IMG/VR virus record: IMGVR_UViG_3300021964_000489
Span: 1-25,031 of that record
DNA from: a virus
Direction: 5' to 3' (one strand)
Length of the DNA stretch: 25,031 bases
The notes under the pieces were generated by a model, which was given only the letters and a program-made list of their open reading frames with translations, did no database searches and had not been told where the DNA came from. The position numbers and the translations under genes are program-made. Positions 5,830 through 14,252 of this stretch are shown here, piece after piece (within the stretch, counting starts at the first letter, position 1; every line of letters starts with the position of its first letter).

Positions 5830-5884
5830 CAGTCAGGTGTCTATCAGTTGAATTACTGAGGAGGAGCTTCGGCTCCTCTGACTG
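5830..5884 (+). terminator. Nested hairpins between glycosyltransferase and sulfotransferase
   Basis: GAGGAGC (5861-5867) and GCTCCTC (5872-5878) form a perfect 7-bp stem on a TTCG tetraloop. CAGTCAG (5830-5836) can also pair with CTGACTG (5878-5884), enclosing the first hairpin and sharing only base 5878. There is no T-tract after it, so a simple intrinsic terminator is uncertain. It might instead be an RNA-processing or stability element. Confidence 0.45.
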
Positions 5885-5898
5885 ACTTAAGATTAGTT

Positions 5899-6564
5899 AT
5901 GATAGTATCACATAAGTTTAAATGTATAATTATACAGCCTCGTAAGACAGCAGGAACATCTTTAACTGAATTGTTTAAGATGATCGATCCTGAGGTAGAG
6001 GAGACTTACGAAGAATACAACCCTCCAGTACCTCCTTATAATCACCAACCAGCATCTGAATGTAGAAAGATTGTCGGTGAAGAGATTTGGAACTCTTATT
6101 ATAAATTTGCTTTTGTACGAGAGCCTTTCAACTGGGTACGTTCATATTATATGCATGAACGGAAAGCATGGTGGTCTAATCAACATCCTACTTACAAACT
6201 AGTAGGAATGACTCTAAGATGGCAACAACAGATCCCTTTAGAAGGTAATATAATCACTCCAGATAATTTTCTATCACTATATACTCTTATGAAGTGGTGG
6301 TACCCTCCTAGAGGAATAGTTGGACAATCCTCGTGGTTTGATGAAGAACTAGATCATATCGGTATATTTGAAAACTTAAGAGATGAGATAAAATTTTTAG
6401 GAACTAAATTGGGATTCGATTACGACTTAATGCCTCATTCAAATAAAAGTAAATCAAACACAGTACAACTACACTCCGATACTTATCAGCTTATAAATGT
6501 ACTATTAAGAGAAGATATAGAGTTCTACGAAAAGTACAGGCTCCTTAGTATTGAACAAAGATAG
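5899..6564 (+). CDS. Sulfotransferase family protein
   Basis: This 221-aa protein carries the two PAPS-binding motifs of carbohydrate sulfotransferases. The 5'-phosphosulfate loop is PRKTAGTSL at 14-22 (family PKTAGTS) and the 3'-phosphate motif is FVREPFNWVRSYY at 72-84 (family RDPxxRxxSxY). It would move sulfate from PAPS to a hydroxyl or amino group, most likely on a sugar, given the epimerase and GT25 genes just upstream. The remainder is rich in Trp and aromatic residues, and its C-terminal part is like the Sulfotransfer_2 family. The length is a little short for the family. A 75-nt gap with nested hairpins separates it from the glycosyltransferase, so it may be controlled separately. 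Confidence 0.82.
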   Translation: MIVSHKFKCIIIQPRKTAGTSLTELFKMIDPEVEETYEEYNPPVPPYNHQPASECRKIVGEEIWNSYYKFAFVREPFNWVRSYYMHERKAWWSNQHPTYKLVGMTLRWQQQIPLEGNIITPDNFLSLYTLMKWWYPPRGIVGQSSWFDEELDHIGIFENLRDEIKFLGTKLGFDYDLMPHSNKSKSNTVQLHSDTYQLINVLLREDIEFYEKYRLLSIEQR

Positions 6565-6576
6565 TACTACCTGTAG

Positions 6577-6605
6577 TTGGATAGTAGGAAGTAATTTCTT
6601 ATATT
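6577..6605 (+). promoter_or_regulatory. Bacteroidota-type promoter, copy 4
   Basis: TTG at 6577-6579 and TATATT at 6600-6605 are spaced by exactly 20 nt, with TTCT before the -7 box and AGTTGG at -33. It lies between the sulfotransferase and the gene at 6624, whose ATG is 24 nt past the first T of the -7 box and follows AAAAGGTT. Confidence 0.65.
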
Positions 6606-6623
6606 TAGACAAAGTAAAAGGTT

Positions 6624-7130
6624 ATGGAGATATTAGAATACGATAAATACGATCACTGTCCGTTTAAGCCTCTGCATACTGAGGAGTGGTTAGAAAAGTT
6701 CTTTAAGAAGAATTATTATAAGATGCCTTACAATAGGTTTATGTGGTGGAAGAGTTATACTCCTAAAAATAAACCTCTACCCACTACCGCTTCTTTTGCT
6801 TCGAAGGTTGAGAATGGCGATTATGATTTATCTCCTTATAAGTTTGAAGCTGAATTAGTAGAGCACAGGCTACGTAAGAAGTGGTTTGAGTACAAAGATA
6901 CTGCTGAGTTCTTAGAAGCAGCTAGAATGGATATCGCTAGACGAAAAAGGTTACTTGAGGATCATGAGAAAGATGAAAATAAGAAGTTAGACTCTTTCTT
7001 TAAAGCTGCTAGCAAAGCTTTTAATGTTAGTAAGTCGGAAATAGATAAGCTTATTGATTCTTTTGATGGAGAAACTATTGTGGACTTTTATAACTTTTTA
7101 CAAAAAAAACTTGAAGATAGTCCGGTATAA
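6624..7130 (+). CDS. Hypothetical protein, aromatic N-terminus and helical C-terminus
   Basis: This 168-aa protein is not recognised. The first 70 residues are rich in Trp, Tyr, Phe and Pro (CPFKPLHTEEWLEKFFKKN, then NRFMWWKSYTPKNKPLP). The centre and C-terminus are charged helices (EFLEAARMDIARRKRLLEDH, then SKSEIDKLIDSFDG) with a likely coiled-coil portion near 95-125. There is no signal peptide or membrane segment. It has its own promoter of the TTG-N20-TATMTT family and a ribosome-binding site (AAAAGG), which sets it apart from the cassette upstream. A DNA- or protein-binding role is possible but not shown. Confidence 0.75.
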   Translation: MEILEYDKYDHCPFKPLHTEEWLEKFFKKNYYKMPYNRFMWWKSYTPKNKPLPTTASFASKVENGDYDLSPYKFEAELVEHRLRKKWFEYKDTAEFLEAARMDIARRKRLLEDHEKDENKKLDSFFKAASKAFNVSKSEIDKLIDSFDGETIVDFYNFLQKKLEDSPV

Positions 7131-7144
7131 ATGGTAAACAGTAT

Positions 7145-7153
7145 ATATTTATA
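7145..7153 (+). promoter_or_regulatory. ATATTTATA, weaker copy of the CTATTTATA motif
   Basis: The 50-nt gap between the genes at 6624 and 7181 holds ATATTTATA, which differs from the motif at 7966, 14185 and 21280 in one base. It ends 28 nt before the next ATG. The gap is very AT-rich, so a chance match is quite possible. Confidence 0.25.
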
Positions 7154-7180
7154 TATAACAAACATTTAAAATTAAAAGAC

Positions 7181-7588
7181 ATGTTAAGAAGTTTATGGAA
7201 CCGAGTAGTAGCAAAGTTAGCTCAAGCTTGGAATTGGTTATTAGGTCGTACAACCATTGATGAAAGAATCATCGAAACAGTCGACAACGCAAAGAGAACT
7301 GTTATTGCAGTTAAGGACAGAGTAGAGGACGTAGTAGAAGAAGTACAAGACGTCATGGAAGCTGTAAAAGAAGCCTCAGAAGATGTAATAGAAGAGGTGA
7401 ATGATGTAGCAGAAGCCCTAAGAGGCGGTCCGGTAATCGAAGGTAAGGTTACCAAAAGTAAACTAAGAGGATTGAAAAAGCAAGAATTGCTTGATCACGC
7501 TAGAACCGAATTTAACACTGAGTTAGATTCTAGTTTGAATAAGACTAATCTGATTAATAAAGTTTACGAACTACATCACACAAAGTAA
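7181..7588 (+). CDS. Coiled-coil protein with SAP/HeH-like C-terminal domain
   Basis: This 135-aa protein has three parts. Residues 1-22 (LRSLWNRVVAKLAQAWNWLL) form an amphipathic Trp-rich helix that could lie on a membrane. Residues 26-80 form a long acidic coiled coil with repeated VxDVxEEVxDV steps. The C-terminal 45 residues (KLRGLKKQELLDHARTEFN, then NKTNLINKVYEL) have the helix-extended-loop-helix look of SAP, HeH and Rho-N domains, which bind nucleic acid. It could be a virion-associated or DNA-bridging protein. The stop (TAATG) overlaps the start of the zinc-ribbon gene. Function is not known. Confidence 0.7.
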   Translation: MLRSLWNRVVAKLAQAWNWLLGRTTIDERIIETVDNAKRTVIAVKDRVEDVVEEVQDVMEAVKEASEDVIEEVNDVAEALRGGPVIEGKVTKSKLRGLKKQELLDHARTEFNTELDSSLNKTNLINKVYELHHTK

Positions 7589-7821
7589 TGCAGCAACAAA
7601 CAAACGTAAGTTTAGATCAAACTTCTCCTGTGACATGTGACTCATGCGGAGGAATGTATTTTGAACAAGCTTTGCATATCAGAAAGGTATCCGGACTTTT
7701 AACAGGGACCGGTCAAACATCGTACATGCCAATCCCAGTCTTTAGTTGTAAAGATTGTGGACATATTAACAGCGAGTTTTTACCTAAAGAGATACAGAGC
7801 TTAGATGATACCGATCAATAG
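7588..7821 (+). CDS. Small zinc-ribbon protein
   Basis: This 77-aa protein has two Cys pairs, CDSCGG near residue 18 and CKDCGH near residue 54, with about 32 residues between, which is a zinc-ribbon layout. The intervening part (HIRKVSGLLTGTGQTSY, then PVFSC) is beta-rich. Short zinc ribbons of this kind sit beside virion genes in marine T4-like phages as far as I recall, but I cannot name the gene. Its start overlaps the previous stop (TAATG), and its end overlaps the next small ORF by 17 nt. Confidence 0.72.
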   Translation: MQQQTNVSLDQTSPVTCDSCGGMYFEQALHIRKVSGLLTGTGQTSYMPIPVFSCKDCGHINSEFLPKEIQSLDDTDQ

Positions 7822-7912
7822 ACCTGAATTCGATCCACGTCTACTTTTTGAGGGACTGCAAGACGGAATCTACTTCGAAGATGAAGTAGAGGAAGACTTG
7901 GATGAAGAGTAG
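7805..7912 (+). CDS. Very small acidic ORF
   Basis: This 35-aa ORF begins MIPINRPEFDPRLLFEGLQD and ends in a strongly acidic tail (EDEVEEDLDEE). It overlaps the zinc-ribbon gene by 17 nt in another frame and ends 24 bases before the hairpin/CTATTTATA module, so it would be the last gene of this unit. The composition (a short folded start plus an acidic tail) is like many small phage proteins. No homology is recognised. Confidence 0.45.
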   Translation: MIPINRPEFDPRLLFEGLQDGIYFEDEVEEDLDEE

Positions 7913-7936
7913 CCCAGGACGTAAGTTTAAGTTTAC

Positions 7937-7962
7937 CGGAAGGGGCCCTGTGCCCCTTTCCG
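7937..7962 (+). terminator. Hairpin of the repeated hairpin/CTATTTATA module, copy 1
   Basis: CGGAA-GGGGC (7937-7946) pairs with GCCCC-T-TTCCG (7952-7962) with one bulged T and a CCTGT loop. The stem is followed by TGTCTATTTATATT. A nearly identical stretch occurs at 14155. It lies between the small acidic ORF and the tail-fibre gene and probably ends upstream transcription. Confidence 0.65.
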
Positions 7963-7965
7963 TGT

Positions 7966-7974
7966 CTATTTATA
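7966..7974 (+). promoter_or_regulatory. CTATTTATA, candidate late promoter element
   Basis: CTATTTATA occurs four bases after the hairpin and 20 bases before the fibre-gene ATG. The same motif follows the matching hairpin at 14155-14181 and also precedes the gene at 21320. Its reverse complement contains the T4 late promoter box TATAAATA, but on the + strand the motif points the other way, so I only propose it as a phage-specific element. Confidence 0.45.
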
Positions 7975-7993
7975 TTAAACTTAATTTATCACT

Positions 7994-10816
7994 ATGAACC
8001 TCACCTTAAGAGTATTAGGAGATAATCCGAAACTTTCTCCACTAACCCATGACGAGATAGATGACAACTTCTTAGAAGTTAGTGCATCGATTGCTGAAGT
8101 ATCTGCTAAGTCATTAGTTACTGCTAGCCTGTCTGCTGATGTCCTTAGATTCGAGAAAGGAGACGGCTCTACATTCGATATTGATTTTACAGAGTTTGTA
8201 ATAGAACCTGAAACAGGATCTCTATATTTGGGTTCAAGCTTTGATGATGTATCACAAATTATAACTTTCATTAAAGGTAACGGTACAACTGACCTAGTCG
8301 ACCTAAGCTCTTTTGTAACTGAAGCAGAATCTGGCTCACTAGTATACAGTGCTTCTTTTGATGCAAACGCAAACATATTTACATTCCATCGTCATCATGG
8401 AGACTATGATATTAACATCAGTAGACTTTCAGGCTTAACTTTATACGAAGTAGAAGCTTCTGGATCATTCTCAGGATCATTCGAAGGCGATGGATCTGGA
8501 CTAACAGGTGTAGGACTAGATCATACTATTGAAGGTGGACTAGGTGTTAGGTCATTCTTATTTGACGGATCTTCTGATGAGATTGTAACAGTAGATACAG
8601 GATCAGCTCATTTCACAGAAGGAGTTAGAAAGAAGATAACAGGTTCACCTACTGGTGGTCCTGGAGGAATTGAAGTACACTACGATCCAATCCCTGGCGA
8701 GATTACCGCTAATATAGTAACTCCTAATATTATAGTAGGTAATACAAATCTAGATTTAGGCAACACTTACCCAGCTTTAGATGGAGTTCAATTAACCAAC
8801 GTAGAAGCTACTGGCTCATTCACAGGGTCATTCGAAGGAGATTTCATCTTATCAAAAGCAGTAAGTAGCGGCAAAGGAATTGATCCTTTCAGCTTTAACG
8901 GACTATCAGATCAAGTTGTAGGAGTTGCTACAGCATCGGCTCATTTTACAGAAGGAGCCAGAAGGACCATAACAGGTCTATCAACTACAGGACCTGCTGG
9001 TATTGATGTAAATTACGATAGCGGTACTGGTGAGATACTTTCAACATTAGTTAACTCATCAATTACAATAGGTACTTCAGGATTAGATTTAGGAGGTAGC
9101 TACAGTACAATCGACGGAGTTCAACTAACAGATGTTGAAGCAACAGGATCATTCACAGGATCATTTGCAGGTGACTTTATCTTATCAAAAGCAGTAAGCG
9201 CTGGAAAAGGTATTGAGTCATTTAACTTTGATGGTTTAGCAGATCAAGACGTAAACATCGATACAGGATCAGCTCATTTTACAGAAGGAGTAAGAAAGAA
9301 GATAGGCGCAGCAGACACTACAGGACCTTCTGGTATCGACATGTCTTATGACGCTGCTACAGGATTAGTAAGCGGTTCATTAATTAACTCATCGATCACA
9401 ATCGGTACCTCAGGATTAGATTTAGGAAGTACAAATAGTAGATTAGATGGAGTTCAACTAACAGATGTTGAGGCAACTGGTTCATTCACAGGGTCGTTTG
9501 CAGGAGACTTTATTTTATCTAAAACATTAAGTTCCGGAGACGGGATTAAGTCTTTTAGCTTTGACGGTTTAGCAGATCAAGATGTAAGTGTAGATACAGG
9601 TTCATTACATTTTACAGGTGGTGTTAAGAAAAAATTAAATACCGAAGCAGTAGTAAGTAGCTCTGCTCAAGTAGTAGCTCATCTACCTGCCGGTACAGTG
9701 TCCGGATCATCTCAGATCACAATTACTGAATCTCAGATCTCAGATTTAGTTCACTACACAGATACTGATGTTAAGAATAAGATGAACCTTGACAACGTTG
9801 TATCGGGTTCTTTAACTAGTTTACTTCCATCAGGAGTAGTATCAGGATCACAACAAGTAGTAGATCACCTGCCAGCAGGTACAGTATCAAGCTCACAACA
9901 AATCACAATTACTGAATCTCAGATCTCAGATTTAGTACATTATACAGATGCTGATGTAAAAGCTAAGATGAACCTTGACGGAGTACTTTCAGGTTCATTA
10001 ACAAGCATTTTACCTTCAGGAGTTGTATCGGGCTCACAGCAAGTAGTTGATCATTTACCTTCAGGTACAGTATCTGGATCACAACAAATTACAATTACTG
10101 AATCTCAGATTTCTGACCTTACTCACTATACAGATGCTGATGTAAAAGCTAAGATGAATCTTGATAATGTAATCTCAGGTTCAGTATCAGGTCAGGTTGA
10201 TCATGACGCTACTTCTAACTTTGTAGCGAATGAACACATCGACCACTCTTCAGTAAGCATCACAGCAGGTGATGGATTAGATGGCGGAGGTGATATAACA
10301 GCTACTAGAACATTATCCGTTAATACAGGTTCATTACATTTTACTGACGGAGTTAAGGAGAAGTTAGATGCTGAAGGAGTAGTTAGCGGATCAATTAACC
10401 AATACACAGACTCTGATACATTAACATACATTAACTCAATTAATGTAATCAGTGGATCTATTGGAGTATCTTCTACATCACAAGGAACCTTCTCTCATTC
10501 AGCTATGGGCACGACTACAGCTGTAGATTTAGGATTAGAAACTACAGATGATGTTAAGTTTGCTAGCACATACTCAGGAACAGGAACTAAAGATAGTTCA
10601 GCTATTCTACAAGCTGATTCAACTACTCAAGGATTACTACCTCCAAGAATGACTGAAACACAGAGAATAAACATATCTAGTCCTGCAACAGGTTTAGTAG
10701 TTTATCAAACAGACGGTAGTATTACGATCACTACCCCATTTGGAAATCAGGTAATTGATAACAGAGGGCTTTGGTATTACGACGGTACAGATTGGATTGG
10801 ACCATTATCTATATAA
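7994..10816 (+). CDS. Large repeat-containing tail fibre/virion structural protein
   Basis: This 940-aa protein is rich in Ser, Gly, Thr and Asp with almost no Cys, as expected for a trimeric fibre. An N-terminal region (residues 1-150) with a helix and beta repeats is followed by tandem units. Three units of 117, 111 and 111 aa plus a partial fourth start at VEA(S/T)GSF and run from about residue 153 to 552. Three 62-aa units with VVSGSQQVVDHLP and ITESQISDL run from about 553 to 730. The C-terminus carries LLPPRMTETQR and GLWYYDGTDWIG, which I recognise from fibres of Bacteroidota and marine phages. It opens the structural block behind the hairpin/CTATTTATA module. Host-range variation by loss or gain of repeat units is plausible. 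Confidence 0.82.
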   Translation: MNLTLRVLGDNPKLSPLTHDEIDDNFLEVSASIAEVSAKSLVTASLSADVLRFEKGDGSTFDIDFTEFVIEPETGSLYLGSSFDDVSQIITFIKGNGTTDLVDLSSFVTEAESGSLVYSASFDANANIFTFHRHHGDYDINISRLSGLTLYEVEASGSFSGSFEGDGSGLTGVGLDHTIEGGLGVRSFLFDGSSDEIVTVDTGSAHFTEGVRKKITGSPTGGPGGIEVHYDPIPGEITANIVTPNIIVGNTNLDLGNTYPALDGVQLTNVEATGSFTGSFEGDFILSKAVSSGKGIDPFSFNGLSDQVVGVATASAHFTEGARRTITGLSTTGPAGIDVNYDSGTGEILSTLVNSSITIGTSGLDLGGSYSTIDGVQLTDVEATGSFTGSFAGDFILSKAVSAGKGIESFNFDGLADQDVNIDTGSAHFTEGVRKKIGAADTTGPSGIDMSYDAATGLVSGSLINSSITIGTSGLDLGSTNSRLDGVQLTDVEATGSFTGSFAGDFILSKTLSSGDGIKSFSFDGLADQDVSVDTGSLHFTGGVKKKLNTEAVVSSSAQVVAHLPAGTVSGSSQITITESQISDLVHYTDTDVKNKMNLDNVVSGSLTSLLPSGVVSGSQQVVDHLPAGTVSSSQQITITESQISDLVHYTDADVKAKMNLDGVLSGSLTSILPSGVVSGSQQVVDHLPSGTVSGSQQITITESQISDLTHYTDADVKAKMNLDNVISGSVSGQVDHDATSNFVANEHIDHSSVSITAGDGLDGGGDITATRTLSVNTGSLHFTDGVKEKLDAEGVVSGSINQYTDSDTLTYINSINVISGSIGVSSTSQGTFSHSAMGTTTAVDLGLETTDDVKFASTYSGTGTKDSSAILQADSTTQGLLPPRMTETQRINISSPATGLVVYQTDGSITITTPFGNQVIDNRGLWYYDGTDWIGPLSI
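8450..9649 (+). repeat. Tandem 333-351 nt repeats coding 111-117 aa units
   Basis: Units begin at 8450, 8801, 9134 and 9467, each with a codon run for VEA(S/T)GSF(S/T)GSF. The second, third and fourth are closest, sharing DFILSK, GLADQ or GLSDQ, and TSGLDLG blocks. The last unit stops after the GSLHFTGG block. All keep the reading frame of the fibre gene. Confidence 0.8.
9650..10183 (+). repeat. Tandem 186-nt repeats coding 62-aa units
   Basis: Units begin at 9650, 9836 and 10022, exactly 186 nt apart. Each carries VVSxSxQVVxHLP, ITITESQISDL, HYTD(T/A)DVK and KMNLD. The third is slightly short. Nucleotide identity between units is high, suggesting recent duplication or recombination. Confidence 0.85.
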
Positions 10817-10834
10817 TATAAAAAATAAATCTAG

Positions 10835-13800
10835 ATGGCATTAGGAATTTACAATAACACAGCCAATAACCAATGGTTAGTCTACCACAGTAATGGTAGT
10901 ACATATCCTATAAAATTCTTAATAACAACCACCTCTGGTATATTCAGTGACGGGAGTTATATAAGTGCAGATTTTGGTCTCGCTTCTGGAGCACAAATAA
11001 AGTTGTATAATCCAACTATTGCTAGTGGATCTTTTGAAGCAAAGAGTACGGTAACACTCTCAGCTTTGGATACTTCAGCAGCTGACAATGTTGTGACTAT
11101 AGACGGAAATGGAGCTTTACATTACATTGCAAAGAGCGATCTAGTAGGAGCAGTAACAGTAACTGATTCTTCAGCTAATAATGTACACTACTTAACATTT
11201 GTATCTCAATCATCAGGTAATGCTGATGTATTAGTTGATAGCTCAGACTTAACTTATAACCCATCTACTAACCTGTTAACAGCTGGCAACTTATATCTCT
11301 CAGGAGACTTAACAGTTACAGGTACTAAGACAGAATTGCAAGTTAGCGAGTTAAGAGTAGAGGATAAACTTATAACAGTAGCCTCAGGTTCAGCAACAGC
11401 AGCAGCAGCTGACGGAGCAGGTATCGAAGTAGCTGGAGCAAATAAATCTCTGAAATGGAATAACGGTAACAGTAGATTTGTTATTGACACTGGATTAAGA
11501 GTTGATGATAAACTAAGTGTAGGAAGTGTTTCGACAGATGCTACTAACACGAACTTCTTAGTCTTGGATGCTGCCACAGGAGAAGTAAGACAACGCACTG
11601 GAGGAGCTCAAGGTATACAAGGAATCCAGGGCACACAAGGAGTACAAGGTATACAGGGTACACAAGGTATCCAAGGTATCCAAGGTATTCAAGGACTACA
11701 AGGAGTGCAGGGTATCCAAGGTACCCAAGGCGTTCAAGGTATACAAGGTATCGGATTAGATGGCGCTCAAGGTACTCAAGGTATACAAGGAGAGAGCTTA
11801 CAAGGAGTCCAAGGAGTCCAAGGAGTGCAGGGTGTACAGGGAACCTCTGGTGAAGGTATACAAGGTGCACAAGGTCCTTCAGGAGGAGCATCAGCACAAG
11901 GTACTCAAGGTACTCAAGGTATACAAGGAGTACAAGGAATCCAGGGCACACAAGGAGTACAAGGAATCCAGGGCACACAGGGCATCCAAGGTGTACAAGG
12001 TCTACAAGGCCTCCAAGGAGTGCAGGGTATACAAGGCCTCCAAGGAGTACAAGGAGTCCAGGGTATACAAGGCTTACAAGGCCTCCAAGGAGTTCAAGGC
12101 ACACAGGGTATACAAGGCATTCAAGGTATCCAGGGTCTTCAAGGTATCCAAGGACTTCAAGGTATCCAAGGAGTACAAGGTCTGCAAGGAACAACAGGTA
12201 TTCAGGGAACTCAAGGAGTGCAGGGAGTACAAGGTAGACAAGGTACACAGGGAACTCAAGGTATACAGGGTGTACAGAGCGTCCAGGGTATACAAGGTTT
12301 AACTGGAGCCGGTATTCAAGGTCTCCAGGGTATTGCCGGCTCTACCGGTACAGCAACACCAGGAGGATCTAACGGACAGATTCAGTACAACGATGCAGGT
12401 GTTATGGGTGGAGCTTCTGGATTTACTTGGGATGATGTAAATAGTAGACTTGGATTAGGACAAGCATCACCTTCTAGGAAATTCCATATTAGCGGCGAAG
12501 GAGTACCTATCAGAATGGACTCTACAGAAAACAATGCTATCAGACTCCAGATGATGGGATCTAACGGAAGTGGAGCTGGTATACTATTTGGTACTAAAGG
12601 AACTAATGACTTTGCATTAGAGCAGACAGAAGCTACTACTTCTACCATCAATACAAACCTCTACGTATCTCAATCTGGAGAAATGTACTTACCTCGACTA
12701 GGTGGAGGAACAACCTCTTACGCAGTTTACTTCGACGACTCAACAGGTGAGTTAAGTTACGGAGCAGCAGCAACAGGAGGAGGCTCAACCTCACCAGGTG
12801 GTTCGGATGGACAAATCCAATTCAACAATAACGGGTCATTCGGAGGAGATAGCGGCTTGACCTACGACAATACAAACGACACTCTAACAATAGCGAGTAC
12901 AGCTATTAATCCATCGTTAAGATTCTCTACAGCTTTTCCACCCGTAGCACCTCAACCAGGATTCTTATTTGCTGAATTACAAGCACACTCTCGAACTTAT
13001 TCAAAAGAGGTAGGTAGTGTGCAGTTTCAATTGGACACTACTGCAGGTACTTATTCTGCTACAAACCTGCCATCAAGATTTGTTGTACAGACAGTACCAG
13101 ACGGAACAGCATCTCCCACTACTAAGTTACAGGTACTAGCAAGCGGAAAAGTTAAACTAAATGAGTACGGAGGAGGAAGCTTTACAGGTATAGCAGCTAA
13201 ATGGTTAGCAGTAGATGCTTCAGGTAACGTTATTGAACAAAATGCTCCAACAGGCGGAGGTTCTACAGATTACGTATCAAATGTAACTTTAACCGGAACC
13301 AGTCTCGCCTTTACAGGAGTAGGAAGTGCATTTAACTCAAGCGTTAACATATCATCCGCGGTAGGAGGCGATGCATCAAGAAGAGGGTTTATCAATTCTC
13401 CTGACGATACATTCTATACTGTAGATAGCAACAGTACAGAGGTCGTCATCGGAAACAGTTCTCCAGCAGGTTTAAGTACAATTGACGAGATTAACGGTAG
13501 AACAATCTTAGTTGATCAAGATAATACATATAACGGAACTCTTCGCTTTGGATTTGCATCATGGACCCAAACCTACAGCTCCGGCGGACCAACTGCAAAA
13601 CAGACATTTGAGTGTACCGGGCATAATGTAGGTCAAGATGATTTCAACATAGGCGTATTCCTTCCACAAGGTACTTGGGACCTATATATGACAGGTCATA
13701 ACGAAGGAGGGGGTGACACAGTATCTCAATATCAATCAAATATAAGTATAGGTGCTAGTGGTGCGACTAGGTACTATCCTCGAAGAATTAGACAAGGAGC

Positions 13801-13927
13801 GATGTTTAAAGTATATTATAACTACTTCCATAAGAAGGTAGTGATTTGGTGTTCCAACTGGGATGGATGGCTTACAAACGGTGCTAAGACTGGAACAATG
13901 ACAACTACTACTGCAGATCCAAACTAA
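10835..13927 (+). CDS. Collagen-like tail fibre/virion protein
   Basis: This 1030-aa protein has several parts. Residues 1-255 include the phage-fibre block [21 protein letters not shown] and [14 protein letters not shown], resembling marine T4-like virion proteins. Residues about 257-505 are an almost unbroken Gly-X-Gln stretch (X is Ile, Val, Leu or Thr) with nearly no proline. Two copies of a PGGSxGQIQ(Y/F)N block with SGxT(W/Y)DxxN follow. The C-terminal 120 residues ([20 protein letters not shown], then [11 protein letters not shown]) are unrecognised and could be the receptor-binding tip. The ATG lies 19 bases after the previous stop. It is probably a fibre whose shaft is the collagen-like part. 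Confidence 0.8.
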   Translation: MALGIYNNTANNQWLVYHSNGSTYPIKFLITTTSGIFSDGSYISADFGLASGAQIKLYNPTIASGSFEAKSTVTLSALDTSAADNVVTIDGNGALHYIAKSDLVGAVTVTDSSANNVHYLTFVSQSSGNADVLVDSSDLTYNPSTNLLTAGNLYLSGDLTVTGTKTELQVSELRVEDKLITVASGSATAAAADGAGIEVAGANKSLKWNNGNSRFVIDTGLRVDDKLSVGSVSTDATNTNFLVLDAATGEVRQRTGGAQGIQGIQGTQGVQGIQGTQGIQGIQGIQGLQGVQGIQGTQGVQGIQGIGLDGAQGTQGIQGESLQGVQGVQGVQGVQGTSGEGIQGAQGPSGGASAQGTQGTQGIQGVQGIQGTQGVQGIQGTQGIQGVQGLQGLQGVQGIQGLQGVQGVQGIQGLQGLQGVQGTQGIQGIQGIQGLQGIQGLQGIQGVQGLQGTTGIQGTQGVQGVQGRQGTQGTQGIQGVQSVQGIQGLTGAGIQGLQGIAGSTGTATPGGSNGQIQYNDAGVMGGASGFTWDDVNSRLGLGQASPSRKFHISGEGVPIRMDSTENNAIRLQMMGSNGSGAGILFGTKGTNDFALEQTEATTSTINTNLYVSQSGEMYLPRLGGGTTSYAVYFDDSTGELSYGAAATGGGSTSPGGSDGQIQFNNNGSFGGDSGLTYDNTNDTLTIASTAINPSLRFSTAFPPVAPQPGFLFAELQAHSRTYSKEVGSVQFQLDTTAGTYSATNLPSRFVVQTVPDGTASPTTKLQVLASGKVKLNEYGGGSFTGIAAKWLAVDASGNVIEQNAPTGGGSTDYVSNVTLTGTSLAFTGVGSAFNSSVNISSAVGGDASRRGFINSPDDTFYTVDSNSTEVVIGNSSPAGLSTIDEINGRTILVDQDNTYNGTLRFGFASWTQTYSSGGPTAKQTFECTGHNVGQDDFNIGVFLPQGTWDLYMTGHNEGGGDTVSQYQSNISIGASGATRYYPRRIRQGAMFKVYYNYFHKKVVIWCSNWDGWLTNGAKTGTMTTTTADPN
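11603..12352 (+). repeat. Gly-X-Gln microrepeat tract (9-nt based)
   Basis: About 80 triplets of Gly-X-Gln are coded by recurring 9-nt units such as GGTATACAA, GGAATCCAG and GGAGTACAA in varied order, with short interruptions ([21 protein letters not shown]). Long open frames appear on several other frames because of the 3-nt periodicity. The tract could change length by slippage or recombination. Confidence 0.85.
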
Positions 13928-13938
13928 AATAAACTATT

Positions 13939-14130
13939 ATGACAGTTCAAAATAAGTATTACTTACTAGAAAAAGGTTACGCATTAGACAGTAACCTGCA
14001 AAAGACCAGCCAAGACGATGAAGTACTCTTCTATAGCTCTGAAGCAGAGGTAGATGCAGCACTAGCCGTTAACGGTACTCCCGGCACCGTATATACAGTC
14101 CGGTACCACAAAGAAGTTGTAGAAGAGTAA
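13939..14130 (+). CDS. Small hypothetical protein downstream of the fibre
   Basis: This 63-aa protein (MTVQNKYYLLEKGYALDSNL, then EAEVDAALAVNGTPG and TVYTVRYHKEVVEE) has a mixed alpha/beta pattern. It begins 11 bases after the collagen-like fibre stop and ends just before the second hairpin/CTATTTATA module, so it is the last gene of the fibre unit. It may be a fibre assembly factor or tip partner by position only; no family is recognised. Confidence 0.65.
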   Translation: MTVQNKYYLLEKGYALDSNLQKTSQDDEVLFYSSEAEVDAALAVNGTPGTVYTVRYHKEVVEE

Positions 14131-14154
14131 GTTAAGTAGTAGTTTAAATTATTC

Positions 14155-14181
14155 CGGAAGGGGCCTTGTAGTCCCTTTCCG
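14155..14181 (+). terminator. Hairpin of the repeated hairpin/CTATTTATA module, copy 2
   Basis: CGGAA-GGG pairs with CCC-T-TTCCG across 14155-14181, and the loop (GCCTTGTAGT) is larger than in copy 1. The hairpin, TGTCTATTTATA and most flanking bases match the module at 7937-7974. It separates the fibre unit from the exported-protein island. Confidence 0.65.
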
Positions 14182-14184
14182 TGT

Positions 14185-14193
14185 CTATTTATA
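14185..14193 (+). promoter_or_regulatory. CTATTTATA, candidate late promoter element
   Basis: This is an exact copy of the motif at 7966, again four bases behind a hairpin. The ATG of the T9SS cargo gene is 60 bases downstream. It is the only candidate start signal I see for the following run of tightly packed genes. Confidence 0.45.
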
Positions 14194-14252
14194 ATAAGTA
14201 AAAAGAGTTTTATTTAATATGTTTTCTATGTTCAAACTAAAACGATTATTAG

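Noticed and set aside
7994-8376. Minus-strand ORF over the start of the fibre gene
   Set aside because: All convincing genes are on the + strand, and this one has no recognisable motif or spacing with a neighbour.
11544-12302. Long ORFs in other frames and on the - strand over the Gly-X-Gln tract
   Set aside because: They arise from 9-nt periodic DNA and give Tyr/Leu- or Lys/Glu-only sequences without any fold; the + frame of 10835 is the gene.
11603-12352. CRISPR-like repeat array
   Set aside because: The repeats are contiguous 9-nt coding units without unique spacers of constant size.
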